From: JADJPO01 sp963750395
GTDB lineage: Bacteria > Actinomycetota > Actinomycetes > Actinomycetales > Kineosporiaceae
DNA: 64,000 nucleotides
Assembly: GCA_963750395.1 (NCBI GenBank)
Contig: CAVVQM010000010.1
Span: 62,001-126,000 of the forward strand
Reading direction: 5' to 3'
Shown here: in pieces, positions 1-7,863 of the stretch
Position numbering within the stretch: the first letter of the stretch is position 1
Layout of the letters: every line of letters begins with the position of its first letter
The notes under the pieces: model-generated
Told to the model about the DNA's origin: nothing
Seen by the model: only the letters and a program-made list of their open reading frames with translations
The model's database searches: none
Made by a program: the position numbers and the translations under genes

Positions 1-520
1 TCACCAGGTCGGGCTCCCCGATCAGGGCCACCGCGAGGCCGAGGCGCTGCTGCATGCCCTTGGAGAACCCGCCGACCCGGTCGGCGGCACGTTCGCCGAG
101 GCCCACCTCGAGAAGGGACTGCTGCTGACGGTCCGCCGGCCAGTCCACCCGGGCCAGCTTGGCGTGCAGCGCGATGACCTCCCGTGCACTCAACCAGGGC
201 TGGAAGCGGAAGAGCTCCGGCAGGTAGCCGACGCCGACCCGCGAATCGGGGTCGGGGCCCCGCCGGCCGAGAAGCATCACCTCGGCCTCGTCGGGGCGCA
301 CCAGACCCAGCAGGATCTTGATCAGGGTGGTCTTGCCGGCGCCGTTCGGCCCGAGCAGGCCGAGCACCTCGCCGCGGCCGACCTCGAACCCCACGCCGTC
401 CAGGGCCTGCCGCCGGCCGTAGCGTTTGCGCAGCCCGGAGCACCACAGCGCCGGCGCCGCCCCCGTGGTCGTTGCGGGGGACGACGCCGGCGCCGGTGCG
501 GCCGGCTCAGCCAAGGTCAC
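1..520 (-). CDS. ABC transporter ATP-binding protein (3' end beyond window)
   Basis: Nucleotide-binding subunit of an ABC transporter, probably an exporter; 173 codons are present and the C-terminus lies outside the window. I translated it directly: Walker A reads GPNGAGKTT around residue 60 and the signature is FSKGMQQRLG, the form seen in DrrA/NatA-type exporters. The Walker B region is at or beyond the edge. It starts at a GTG inside the last codons of the anti-sigma gene (14 bp overlap), so the two are translationally coupled. The first 28 residues are Ala/Pro-rich and probably disordered. The substrate is unknown. Linkage to a sigma/anti-sigma pair suggests an envelope-stress-controlled exporter, which is inference. 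Confidence 0.85.
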   Translation of the reverse strand, partial: MTLAEPAAPAPASSPATTTGAAPALWCSGLRKRYGRRQALDGVGFEVGRGEVLGLLGPNGAGKTTLIKILLGLVRPDEAEVMLLGRRGPDPDSRVGVGYLPELFRFQPWLSAREVIALHAKLARVDWPADRQQQSLLEVGLGERAADRVGGFSKGMQQRLGLAVALIGEPDLV

Positions 521-1637
521 GCGCCACGGCGAGCACCTCGTCGATGGTCAGCGGTCCGGCGACGGCCTCGAGGGTGCCGTCGGTGACCCACACCACGCCG
601 GCCCCGAGGCCGTTCGTCAGCTCCAGCACGGTGGCCTGCGCGCCGCCCACGTCCGCCTGGGTCGCGGTGACCACATCGGGCGCGACCGGGATGGGCAGGG
701 TCGAGCCGTCATCGGTCACGGCACGGAGCTGCTCGGCCAGCGCCGGCGGGAACCCGGGCACCGAGAGCAGGTAGTCGCGGATCAGCGCCAGCGAGGCGCC
801 GGTGCTGCTGGCCGAGGGGGCGACGGAGCGGATCACTGCGAGCGAGGGTACGCCGGACTGCTCACCCCAGGTCGCCGCCACCGCTGGACCACCCTTGACC
901 AGGAGCGTGGACCCGTCCAGGCCCTCGGGCATCGGCGGCAGCGTGGCGCCCGCCTTCTCGGCTGCCGCGGCGGCCTTCTCGGCGGAGAAGGTGAACTCGA
1001 CGTGCTGCTCGGGCATCACCCGGTAGCTGGGCTCGCCCTTCACCCCGACCGGCGGCGAGGCGACCCGGGGAACGGCGATCCCGGTCCGCTCCTGCGCGGT
1101 CGCCGCGTCCACGGTCTCCTCCGGTGACCCCGGGTCGGACGTCGACACCTCGCCGTAATCGGCCAACTCGCCGAGGGCGTCCAGCGAGGTGAGCTGGTCC
1201 AGCGAGGCGGCGTCGGCCCGCGTGACGGTCACCGGGGCGACCTTCTCGGTCCTGAAGATCGGGAACAGGTCGGTCGCCGCGGCGGCCACGCCTCCGCCAA
1301 GCAGGACCACGGCCGCGGTGACCGAGGCGGCCACCGGTCGGCGGACGATCCGCTCCGTCCAGCGGGCGCGGCGCCGCTGCGCCAGGTCCGCCACCGGCGC
1401 GGCCGGCGCCGCTGCGGAGTCCGCGAGCCGCACGCTCAGCGCCGTCCACGCCCGGTCGACGTCGCTCTGCTCGGGCGGCACGGCCAGGGACTCGGCCACG
1501 GCGTCCCGGTCGGCCACGACGCCCGCGAGTTCGGCCGAACACCGCGAACACCCCGCCAGGTGGTCGCGCTGGACCACGCTGAGCGACCCCGGTTCGTCGA
1601 GCTGCCTGCGCAGCATGCCATCAGTGATGTGCTCCAT
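507..1637 (-). CDS. Zinc-finger anti-sigma factor, membrane-anchored
   Basis: Likely holds the ECF sigma factor encoded just upstream in an inactive complex at the membrane. The N-terminus carries the anti-sigma zinc motif H26-x3-C30-x2-C33 in an HLAGCSRC context. One hydrophobic segment at about residues 101-122 would anchor it, leaving an extracytoplasmic domain of about 250 residues with no motif I recognise. At 376 residues it is long for the family. Its start overlaps the sigma gene by 17 bp and its end overlaps the ABC ATPase gene, so the three form one tightly coupled operon. The outside domain may sense a signal or be processed by proteases; nothing here shows which. Confidence 0.85.
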   Translation of the reverse strand: MEHITDGMLRRQLDEPGSLSVVQRDHLAGCSRCSAELAGVVADRDAVAESLAVPPEQSDVDRAWTALSVRLADSAAAPAAPVADLAQRRRARWTERIVRRPVAASVTAAVVLLGGGVAAAATDLFPIFRTEKVAPVTVTRADAASLDQLTSLDALGELADYGEVSTSDPGSPEETVDAATAQERTGIAVPRVASPPVGVKGEPSYRVMPEQHVEFTFSAEKAAAAAEKAGATLPPMPEGLDGSTLLVKGGPAVAATWGEQSGVPSLAVIRSVAPSASSTGASLALIRDYLLSVPGFPPALAEQLRAVTDDGSTLPIPVAPDVVTATQADVGGAQATVLELTNGLGAGVVWVTDGTLEAVAGPLTIDEVLAVARDLG

Positions 1638-2169
1638 CGACGGTCAACTCCTTCCGCAGTGCCGCCTCCGCGCGGCGCAAGGTGGTGCCGACGCCGGAGG
1701 GCGCGATGGCCAACGCGTCGGCGATCTCGTTGTAGGCCAGGCCCGAATGCCGCATCAGCAGCGCGACGGCCTGGGTCCGCGGGAGCGCGGCCAGCCCCGC
1801 CCGGACCCGGTCCCGTTCATCGTTGCGGACGGCGTCGTCCGCGGGGTCGCCGGACAGGTGGGCGCCGGCGAGGCCGGCCTCGGTCCCGGCGCGATGCTCG
1901 CGGTCCTCGCGGCGTCGCCTGGTCCGGATCTCGTTCAAGGCCGTGTGCGCGGCCGCCGCGGACAGCCAGCCCCGGGCCGCCGATCCGGCGACCGTGGACC
2001 TGGCGAACCCGACGAAGACCTCCTGGGCGACGTCCTCGGCGGCATGCCGATCACCGAGGATCCGCAGGGCGATTGAGACGACGCGGGGGTACTCGGCGCG
2101 GAAGACCCGTTCGAGGTCGTTCCTCGTCGCGGCCGTCACGCTCGAGACCTCCATCGTCAGAGTGCGCAT
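1621..2169 (-). CDS. RNA polymerase sigma factor, ECF family
   Basis: Alternative sigma factor of about 182 residues with the two expected domains. Region 2 (about residues 22-57) includes the aspartate-rich core-binding stretch DRHAAEDVAQEVF. Region 4 (about 125-175) has the helix-turn-helix SGLAYNEIADALAIAPSGVG. I chose the ATG at 2169; a longer start at 2205 is open but adds residues unlike the family, and an ATG at 2154 is also possible. The gene overlaps the anti-sigma gene, the usual arrangement for mutual control. The ECF subgroup and the target promoter are not determined; autoregulation is common for such pairs. Confidence 0.88.
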   Translation of the reverse strand: MRTLTMEVSSVTAATRNDLERVFRAEYPRVVSIALRILGDRHAAEDVAQEVFVGFARSTVAGSAARGWLSAAAAHTALNEIRTRRRREDREHRAGTEAGLAGAHLSGDPADDAVRNDERDRVRAGLAALPRTQAVALLMRHSGLAYNEIADALAIAPSGVGTTLRRAEAALRKELTVDGAHH

Positions 2170-2218
2170 ACCTATGTAGCACCGCCACACCCCCCGATGT
2201 GACACCGAGCAGTCGCCG

Positions 2219-2650
2219 CTAGCCCGAGTGGTTGGCCCGCCAGGCCCGGTGGACCAGCTCGGTGAGCACCTCGACGTCGACGTCGTCCAACCGTTTGATG
2301 TACAGGCATCCCTTGCCGGTGCTGTGCCTGCCCAGGCGCTCGAGCAGGTCGTCGTTGGTGCCGTCGTAGGTCAGCCCGTACAGGGTCAAGGCTGCCTTGC
2401 GAGGGGCCAGGCCCACCGCGAACCACTCGCGCTCCTTGCCGTCCGACGTCGTGTAGGGCTGGCGGCCGAAGCCCACGACCGAGTCACCCCACATCTGCGG
2501 CTCCGCACCGGTGACACCTCGCATCAGATGCAGCACCCGTTCGGCGTCACCTCGCCGACGGTCGTCCGCCACCGTTCTCAGATAGGCATCGACGCCGGCG
2601 CTCGTCGGACGGGTCTTGCGGTCGCCGGGTCGCTGGTCGGCTCCGGTCAT
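2219..2650 (-). CDS. DUF1801 domain protein
   Basis: Small soluble protein of 143 residues. The GFGRQPYTTSDG stretch, the WFAVGLAPRKAALTLYG core and the late HSTGKGCLYIKRLDDVD segment match DUF1801 (YdhG/SufT-like fold). The biochemical role of the family is not established. The chosen ATG at 2650 has a strong ribosome binding site, GGAGGTGGAGG, directly upstream; a longer reading frame from 2704 lacks support. It sits alone between the sigma operon and glyS on the same strand, and 13 bases separate its stop from the 2205 alternative start region of the sigma gene. Confidence 0.75.
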   Translation of the reverse strand: MTGADQRPGDRKTRPTSAGVDAYLRTVADDRRRGDAERVLHLMRGVTGAEPQMWGDSVVGFGRQPYTTSDGKEREWFAVGLAPRKAALTLYGLTYDGTNDDLLERLGRHSTGKGCLYIKRLDDVDVEVLTELVHRAWRANHSG

Positions 2651-2717
2651 GGCCTCCACCTCCGCCCTCGAGGCTAGGGCAGAGGTCCGACATCTCTGCC
2701 ACATCGCGGGCGGCCGC

Positions 2718-4112
2718 TCAGCAGCCCAGCAGCCTCGAGCTCAGCCAGCCGCCGACCTGGTCGAGCGCCACCCGCTCCTGCTTCATGGAGTCGCGCTCGC
2801 GAATGGTCACCGCCTGGTCCTGCAGGGTGTCGAAGTCGACGGTGATGCAGAACGGGGTGCCGATCTCGTCCTGGCGGCGATAGCGCCGTCCGATGGCCTG
2901 GGCGTCGTCGAAGTCGACGTTCCAGTACCTGCGCAGTTCGGCGGCCAGGTCGCGCGCCATCGGCGAGAGCGCCTCGTTGCGGGACAGCGGCAGCACGGCG
3001 GCCTTGACCGGGGCGAGCCGGTGGTCCAGGCGCAGCACGATCCGCTTGTCGACCCCGCCCTTGGTGTTCGGCGCCTCGTCCTCGTCGTAGGCCTCGATGA
3101 GGAAGGCCATCATCGACCGGGTGAGCCCGGCGGCCGGCTCGATCACGTAGGGGATCCAGCGTTCGCCGCTCGCCTGGTCGAAGTAGGACAGGTCGTTGCC
3201 GGAGTGCTCGCCGTGCGTGCGCAGGTCGAAGTCGGTGCGGTTGGCCACGCCCTCCAACTCGCCCCACTCGCTGCCGCTGAAGCCGAATCGGTACTCGATG
3301 TCGACGGTGCGCTTCGAGTAGTGGCTGAGCTTCTCCTTCGGGTGCTCGTACAGGCGCAGGTTGTCCCGGTCGATGCCGAGGTCGACGTACCAGGCGATGC
3401 GGTAGTCGATCCAGTACTGGTGCCACTGCTCGTCGGTGCCGGGCTGGACGAAGAACTCCATCTCCATCTGCTCGAACTCGCGGGTGCGGAAGATGAAGTT
3501 GCCCGGGGTGATCTCGTTGCGGAAACTCTTGCCGGTCTGGCCGATGCCGAACGGCGGCCTCTTGCGGGCGGAGGCCTCGACGTTCTTGAAGTTGACGAAG
3601 ATGCCCTGCGCGGTCTCCGGGCGCAGATAGTGCAGGCCCGAGTCGTCCTGAACGGCGCCCAGATGGGTCTGCAGCAGCCCGTTGAACATCTTCGGCTCGG
3701 TCCAGGTGCCCCGGTTGCCGCAGTTCGGGCAGGGCACCTCGTCCAGCGAGGTCGCGGGGCGGCCCTTGCGCTCGGCGAACTCCTCCTCGAGGTGGTCGGC
3801 CCGGTAGCGACGATGACAGGACTGGCACTCGGTGAGCGGGTCGACGAAGGCCTCGACGTGACCGGAGGCGACCCAGACCTGACGGGGCAGGATGATCGAG
3901 GAGTCCAGACCCACGACGTCGTCGCGCGTGGTCACCATGTTGCGCCACCACTGCCGCTTGACGGCCTCCTTCAGCTCGACCCCGAGGGGGCCGTAGTCCC
4001 AGGCCGAACGGGTCCCTCCGTAGATCTCGCCGCTCGGGAACACGAAGCCACGCCGCTTGGCGAGGCTGATCACGGCGTCGAGTCGGTTCTGCGCAGAGGG
4101 CTTGGCAGCCAC
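2718..4112 (-). CDS. glyS: Glycyl-tRNA synthetase, single-chain class II
   Basis: Charges tRNA-Gly with glycine using ATP. The 464-residue protein is the dimeric single-chain type common in Actinobacteria rather than the two-subunit enzyme. Visible signatures include the N-terminal FVFPSGEIYGGTRSAWDYGP, a CxxC pair set (CQSCHRR near residue 98 and CPNCGN near 127) that probably binds zinc, class II motif 2 in FRNEITPGNFIFRTREFEQ, and motif 3 around GLTRSMMAFLIEAY. The C-terminal anticodon-binding domain is present. It starts at GTG with CAGGAG eight bases upstream. It is complete and unremarkable. Confidence 0.97.
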   Translation of the reverse strand: MAAKPSAQNRLDAVISLAKRRGFVFPSGEIYGGTRSAWDYGPLGVELKEAVKRQWWRNMVTTRDDVVGLDSSIILPRQVWVASGHVEAFVDPLTECQSCHRRYRADHLEEEFAERKGRPATSLDEVPCPNCGNRGTWTEPKMFNGLLQTHLGAVQDDSGLHYLRPETAQGIFVNFKNVEASARKRPPFGIGQTGKSFRNEITPGNFIFRTREFEQMEMEFFVQPGTDEQWHQYWIDYRIAWYVDLGIDRDNLRLYEHPKEKLSHYSKRTVDIEYRFGFSGSEWGELEGVANRTDFDLRTHGEHSGNDLSYFDQASGERWIPYVIEPAAGLTRSMMAFLIEAYDEDEAPNTKGGVDKRIVLRLDHRLAPVKAAVLPLSRNEALSPMARDLAAELRRYWNVDFDDAQAIGRRYRRQDEIGTPFCITVDFDTLQDQAVTIRERDSMKQERVALDQVGGWLSSRLLGC

Positions 4113-4180
4113 GGGGCAAGCTCCTGATGAGGGCGGGGTCGGACGATCGATCGAGGACGTCTCGGCGCTCAGCCGGAGTC

Positions 4181-4211
4181 GAGCCCAGACTACCCGCTCA
4201 CACCTGGGCTC
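4181..4211 (-). terminator. Inverted repeat after the ABM gene
   Basis: GAGCCCAG, a 15-base loop, then CTGGGCTC: a perfect 8-bp stem just past the stop codon of the ABM-like gene and before the glyS start. Placement fits a terminator for the leftward ABM transcript. No U-tract follows, so it would be a GC-stem type terminator or simply an RNA structure. Confidence 0.45.
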
Positions 4212-4224
4212 CCTGAACCTGTGC

Positions 4225-4581
4225 TCAGCGCCCCGGGCCGGTCTGTCCCGTGTCCGCGGCCCGGGCCGGCGTGTGCCGGACAGGCCCGGTGACCGGCGTC
4301 CAGCTCAGATGCTCCTCGTAGGCGGTGGCCTCCTCGATCGCCCGGTACATGACCGGGACGGCGTGCACCTTGACCTCGTAGGCGGACAGCGCCCGCCGGT
4401 AGTCGCCCACCCGGGCCCAGCTCGAGGTCAACGTCCACAACCGCGGGTCGTCGACGTTGCGGGCCAGGTGCGCCGCGGCGCAGCCCGGCTGGGCGGTGAG
4501 TACGTGCAGGGCGCGGGCCGCCAGTTCGGCGAACTCCTCGGCCTCGTCGTCCTCGACCAGGTACCGGGTCACCACCAGCAT
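4225..4581 (-). CDS. Antibiotic biosynthesis monooxygenase (ABM) domain protein
   Basis: 118-residue ferredoxin-like fold protein. The pattern TRYLVEDDEAEEFAELAARALHVLTAQPGCAAAHLARN followed by LWTLTSSWARVGDYRRALSAYEVKVH (split here only for description) is that of ABM/YgiN-like domains, which act as cofactor-free monooxygenases or as dimeric small-ligand proteins. The C-terminal 25 residues are Pro/Thr/Gly-rich and probably disordered. It is transcribed away from znuA; its start and the zinc promoter share the same 60-bp gap. The function is not predictable from the sequence. Confidence 0.7.
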   Translation of the reverse strand: MLVVTRYLVEDDEAEEFAELAARALHVLTAQPGCAAAHLARNVDDPRLWTLTSSWARVGDYRRALSAYEVKVHAVPVMYRAIEEATAYEEHLSWTPVTGPVRHTPARAADTGQTGPGR

Positions 4582-4608
4582 CCGGTCAACCTATCGGCCC
4601 GCTCGCGG

Positions 4609-4645
4609 TTGACATACCAGCCGACAGAAATGATAATCGTTCTCA
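4609..4645 (+). promoter_or_regulatory. Zur-controlled promoter of znuACB-zur, probably leaderless
   Basis: TTGACA at 4609-4614, a 17-base spacer, then GATAAT at 4632-4637: a near-perfect sigma-70 promoter. A 15-bp dyad TGATAATCGTTCTCA (4631-4645) covers the -10 element; its outer arms match the Zur/Fur pattern TGA-N-AA-N3-TT-N-TCA. The expected start site falls on the A of the znuA ATG at 4645, so the mRNA would be leaderless. Zinc-loaded Zur would block RNA polymerase directly. Confidence 0.85.
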
Positions 4646-5577
4646 TGCTGATGGGATTGCGCTGGGGCGGCGGTCCGGCCGCTCTGGTGGCCGGCGTCCT
4701 GGCGACACTCCTGGCCGTGGGCGCCTGCGGATCGTCGTCCGCGGACGAGACCGGGCCCGACACCACGGGCGGTCTGGCCGTCGTGGCCAGCTTCTACCCC
4801 TTGCAGTACGCCGCCGAACGGGTCGGCGGCGATGCGGTGTCGGTGACCAACCTGACCAAGCCGGGCGCGGAACCGCACGAACTCGAACTCAGCCCGCAGG
4901 ACGTCGCCACCATCAGCGACGCCTCCCTCGTGGTGTACCTGTCGGGGTTCCAGCCCGCCGTGGACGACGCGGTGGACGCCCAGGCGGGCGATCGCTCCTT
5001 CGACGTGGCCTCCGCCGCCAGGCTCGACCTGACCGTCGACGACGAGCACGGCCAGGCGACCGATCCGCACTTCTGGCTCGACCCCACGCGACTGGCCGAC
5101 GTCGGCGACGCCATGGCGGAGCAGATGGGCCGGGCCGACCCGAGCACGGCCGAGACCTTCACGGCCAACGCCGCCGCCCTGCGCACGGACCTGGAGGCCG
5201 TGGACGGCGAGTTCCGGAGCGGATTGTCCTCCTGCACGGACAAGAACCTGGTCACCAGCCACGAGGCGTTCGGCTACCTCGCCCAGCGCTACGGCTTCAC
5301 CCAGGTCCCGATCACCGGCCTGACCCCGGAGTCCGAACCGGACGCCGCGACGCTGGCCCGGGTGAGCGACTTCGTGCGCGACAACGACGTCTCGACCATC
5401 TACTACGAGACGCTGGTCAGCCCGGCCATCGCCCGGACCGTCGCCGCCGAGACCGGTGCCCGGACCGCCGTGCTGGACCCGATCGAGGGGATCACGGACG
5501 ACTCCGCCGCTGCGGACTACCTTGGCGTCATGCGTGCGAACCTCACCGCCCTGCAGACGGGACAGTCCTGCTCGTGA
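4645..5577 (+). CDS. znuA: Zinc ABC transporter substrate-binding lipoprotein
   Basis: Captures zinc (possibly manganese) outside the membrane for the ZnuBC permease. 310 residues with a lipoprotein signal peptide ending at the lipobox VGAC (Cys28). Cluster A-I features follow: PHELELSPQD (metal-ligand His), DPHFWLDP, SHEAFGYLAQRYG and the C-terminal YYETLVSP. The His-rich loop of many ZnuA proteins is short here. I chose the ATG at 4645 because the promoter predicts transcription starting there; 4651 is an alternative. It is first in an operon with znuC, znuB and zur and is controlled by the Zur box. Confidence 0.93.
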   Translation: MLMGLRWGGGPAALVAGVLATLLAVGACGSSSADETGPDTTGGLAVVASFYPLQYAAERVGGDAVSVTNLTKPGAEPHELELSPQDVATISDASLVVYLSGFQPAVDDAVDAQAGDRSFDVASAARLDLTVDDEHGQATDPHFWLDPTRLADVGDAMAEQMGRADPSTAETFTANAAALRTDLEAVDGEFRSGLSSCTDKNLVTSHEAFGYLAQRYGFTQVPITGLTPESEPDAATLARVSDFVRDNDVSTIYYETLVSPAIARTVAAETGARTAVLDPIEGITDDSAAADYLGVMRANLTALQTGQSCS

Positions 5578-5640
5578 CGTGTCTGCCCGTGACGTGTCTG
5601 CTGGTGACGTGCATGCCCGTGACCTGCCTGCTCGTGACCC
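5571..5640 (+). repeat. 15-bp tandem repeat at the znuA-znuC junction
   Basis: Four full units and a partial fifth with period exactly 15: CTCGTGACGTGTCTG, CCCGTGACGTGTCTG, CTGGTGACGTGCATG, CCCGTGACCTGCCTG, CTCGTGACCC. The znuA stop codon lies in the first unit. In the znuC frame the units read as the pentapeptides ARDVS, ARDVS, AGDVH, ARDLP, and GTG codons at 5579, 5594 and 5609 could serve as upstream starts. Copy number is likely to vary between strains. Confidence 0.9.
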
Positions 5641-5650
5641 GGCGCGTACC

Positions 5651-6511
5651 GTGACCGGCCCGTCCGACGGCTCGACGGGGGCGACGAGCGTGGCGGCCGG
5701 CGACGTCCTGTTGGATCTGCGGCACGCGGCGATCGGCTACGGCGAGCGGCCCGTCGTGGCCGACGCGAGCCTGAGCGTGCGCCGCGGCGAGGTGGTCGCG
5801 CTCGTGGGGGCCAACGGATCGGGCAAGACCACTCTGGTGCGGGGTCTGCTGGGCCTGGCGCCGGTCTCCGCCGGTGAGGTGTCGCTGTTCGGAGTTCCCG
5901 CGGCCCGGTTCGGCGAGCGCTGGCGGATCGGGTACGTGCCGCAGCGGCACACCGTGGTCGGGGCGATCCCGTCCACGGTCGCCGAGGTGGTCTCCTCCGG
6001 CCGACTGGCCCGGCGGCGTTGGTGGATGCGGGCGGGCGCGCAGGACCGCACCGTCGTGGCGAGGGCGATCGACGTCGTGGGCCTGGCCGAGCAGAGCCGC
6101 GCGCCGGTGGCCACGCTCTCGGGCGGCCAGCAGCGCCGGGTGCTGATCGCCCGCGCCCTCGCGGCCGAGCCCGACGTGCTGATCATGGACGAACCGACCG
6201 CCGGGGTGGACCAGCACAGCTCCCGGGCCCTGGTCCGGACGCTGGCCCGGTTGATCGATCAGGGGCTGACCCTGCTCGTCGTCACCCACGACATCGCGCC
6301 GCTGGCGCGGATCCTCACCCGGGTGGTGGCCGTGGCCGACGGCCGGATCGTCGGCGACGAGCCGGCCGAGATGGCCCTGTCGTCCCGATCGGACCTGGGC
6401 GGCTACACGCACACCCATCCCGGCCACGACCCGGACCACGCGGGCCCCGGATCGGGACCACCCGACGACGCGCCGCCGACCCGCTGGCTCGGCGACCCCG
6501 GGCTGAACTGA
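5651..6511 (+). CDS. znuC: Zinc ABC transporter ATP-binding protein
   Basis: ATPase that drives zinc import through ZnuB. Walker A GANGSGKTT, signature LSGGQQRRV, Walker B VLIMDEPT and the H-loop in VVTHD are all intact. The conserved domain begins near 5706. I chose GTG 5651; other in-frame GTG codons exist at 5690 and inside the tandem repeat (5579, 5594, 5609), and no convincing ribosome binding site decides between them. The C-terminus carries a histidine-rich tail (YTHTHPGHDPDHAGPG) that may hold zinc. It lies between znuA and znuB on one transcript. Confidence 0.92.
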   Translation: MTGPSDGSTGATSVAAGDVLLDLRHAAIGYGERPVVADASLSVRRGEVVALVGANGSGKTTLVRGLLGLAPVSAGEVSLFGVPAARFGERWRIGYVPQRHTVVGAIPSTVAEVVSSGRLARRRWWMRAGAQDRTVVARAIDVVGLAEQSRAPVATLSGGQQRRVLIARALAAEPDVLIMDEPTAGVDQHSSRALVRTLARLIDQGLTLLVVTHDIAPLARILTRVVAVADGRIVGDEPAEMALSSRSDLGGYTHTHPGHDPDHAGPGSGPPDDAPPTRWLGDPGLN

Positions 6512-6518
6512 GGTAGCC

Positions 6519-7469
6519 ATGCTCGCCTACGACTTCATGCAGCGCGCCCTGCTCGCCGCGCTCCTGGTCGGCCTGACCGCCCCGGTGGTCGGCGTCTACC
6601 TGGTTCAGCGCCGCCTCGCCCTGATCGGCGACGGCATCGGACACGTGGCCCTGACCGGTGTCGGGCTCGGAGTGCTGACCAGCAGTTCGCCGGTGCTGGT
6701 CGCCCTGGCCACCGCGGTGGCCGGGGCCACCGCGATCGAGCTGATCCGGGCCCGCGGCCGGGCGAGCACGGACGTCGCCCTCGCGGTGATGTTCTACGGG
6801 GGCATCGCGGGTGGCGTCGTGCTGATCGGCCTGTCGCCGCAGGGCACTGCGTCCAACCTCAACGCCTATCTGTTCGGGGCGATCACCACGACGACGCCGA
6901 GCGATCTGTGGATCTTCGCCGCCCTGTCCGCGGTCGTCCTGGCCGTCACCGTCGGGCTGGCGCCGCGGCTGTTCGCGGTGAGCAACGACGAGGAGTTCGC
7001 CCGGGCGAGCGGTCTGAACGTGCTCGGGCTCAACGTGTTGTTGGCGGTGCTGACCGCCGCCACCGTCGTGGTGTCGATGCGGATCGTCGGTCTGCTGCTG
7101 ATCAGCGCGCTGATGATCGTGCCGAACGCCGTCGCCCAGGTCAGCGCGACCAGCTTCCGGTCCAGCGTCACGATCGCGGTCACGGTCGGGGTGGTGGTCA
7201 GCCTGGCCGGCACCAGCCTGTCCTACTACGCCGGCCTGCCGTCGGGGGGGACGATCGTGCTGCTCGCCATCGCCGTCTTCCTGGTGGCCACCGCCCTGGC
7301 CTGGCTGCGCACCCGGCTGCACGCCCGGCATCACCACGACGAGCGGGAGCACCAGCACGAGCACGGGCCCGAGTGCGGGCATGAGGCCATGCCGCACGGC
7401 GACCATCTCGACTACGTGCACGACGGACACCGGCACGCCGTCCACGGAGCCCACTATGACGACCACTAG
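6519..7469 (+). CDS. znuB: Zinc ABC transporter permease, His-rich tail
   Basis: Integral membrane subunit of the ABC-3 family with 7-8 hydrophobic segments across about residues 8-265; the GDGIGHVALTGVGLG loop is diagnostic. The start has GAGGT seven bases upstream and lies 7 bp after znuC. The last 50 residues are cytoplasmic and extremely rich in His, Asp and Glu (HARHHHDEREHQHEHGP and HDGHRHAVHGAHYDDH), a likely zinc-buffering or sensing extension that is not part of the core family. The end overlaps the zur start by 14 bp. Confidence 0.93.
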   Translation: MLAYDFMQRALLAALLVGLTAPVVGVYLVQRRLALIGDGIGHVALTGVGLGVLTSSSPVLVALATAVAGATAIELIRARGRASTDVALAVMFYGGIAGGVVLIGLSPQGTASNLNAYLFGAITTTTPSDLWIFAALSAVVLAVTVGLAPRLFAVSNDEEFARASGLNVLGLNVLLAVLTAATVVVSMRIVGLLLISALMIVPNAVAQVSATSFRSSVTIAVTVGVVVSLAGTSLSYYAGLPSGGTIVLLAIAVFLVATALAWLRTRLHARHHHDEREHQHEHGPECGHEAMPHGDHLDYVHDGHRHAVHGAHYDDH

Positions 7470-7863
7470 GCGACCTCAGACCAGGCAGCGCTCGGCCGTT
7501 CGCCGGGCCCTCGATCGGAGCGAGGACTTCACCAGCGCCCAACAGTTGCACGCCCAGATGCGGGCCGATGGGCAGACCATCGGGCTCGCCACGGTCTACC
7601 GGGCGCTGCAGGTGATGGCCGACGAGTCGGACGTGGACGTCGTGCGCAGCGCCGACGGGGAGGCGCTCTACCGGCGGTGCAGCACCGGACACCATCACCA
7701 CCTCACCTGCCGGCAGTGCCGGCGCACCGTCGAGGTCGACTCGGCCGCCGTCGAACGCTGGGCCCGAAAAGTGGCTGCCGAGAACGGCTTTGCTGACGTC
7801 GAGCACGTCATCGAGGTCTTCGGGACCTGCGCCTTGTGCGCTGAGACAGCGGCTCAGGGCTGA
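7456..7863 (+). CDS. zur: Fur-family zinc uptake regulator Zur
   Basis: Zinc-responsive repressor, 135 residues. It has an N-terminal winged helix (about 10-75) with TIGLATVYRALQVM as recognition region, then a dimer domain with the structural-zinc cysteines CRQC and the C-terminal CALC, and the sensory stretch TGHHHHLTC. The ATG at 7456 lies within the znuB tail, so the two are translationally coupled; longer frames from 7381 are out-of-frame znuB sequence. Position in the operon under the Zur box at 4631-4645 means it represses its own synthesis. Its stop overlaps the convergent uppS end by 10 bp. Confidence 0.93.
   Translation: MTTTRRPQTRQRSAVRRALDRSEDFTSAQQLHAQMRADGQTIGLATVYRALQVMADESDVDVVRSADGEALYRRCSTGHHHHLTCRQCRRTVEVDSAAVERWARKVAAENGFADVEHVIEVFGTCALCAETAAQG

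Noticed and set aside
2616..4127. 503-codon ORF opposite glyS
   Set aside because: Antisense shadow of a clear glycyl-tRNA synthetase; repetitive Val/Gly/Arg composition typical of GC-rich antisense frames.
5571..5640. Possible CRISPR-like array
   Set aside because: Contiguous 15-bp tandem units without spacers; it is a simple tandem repeat.
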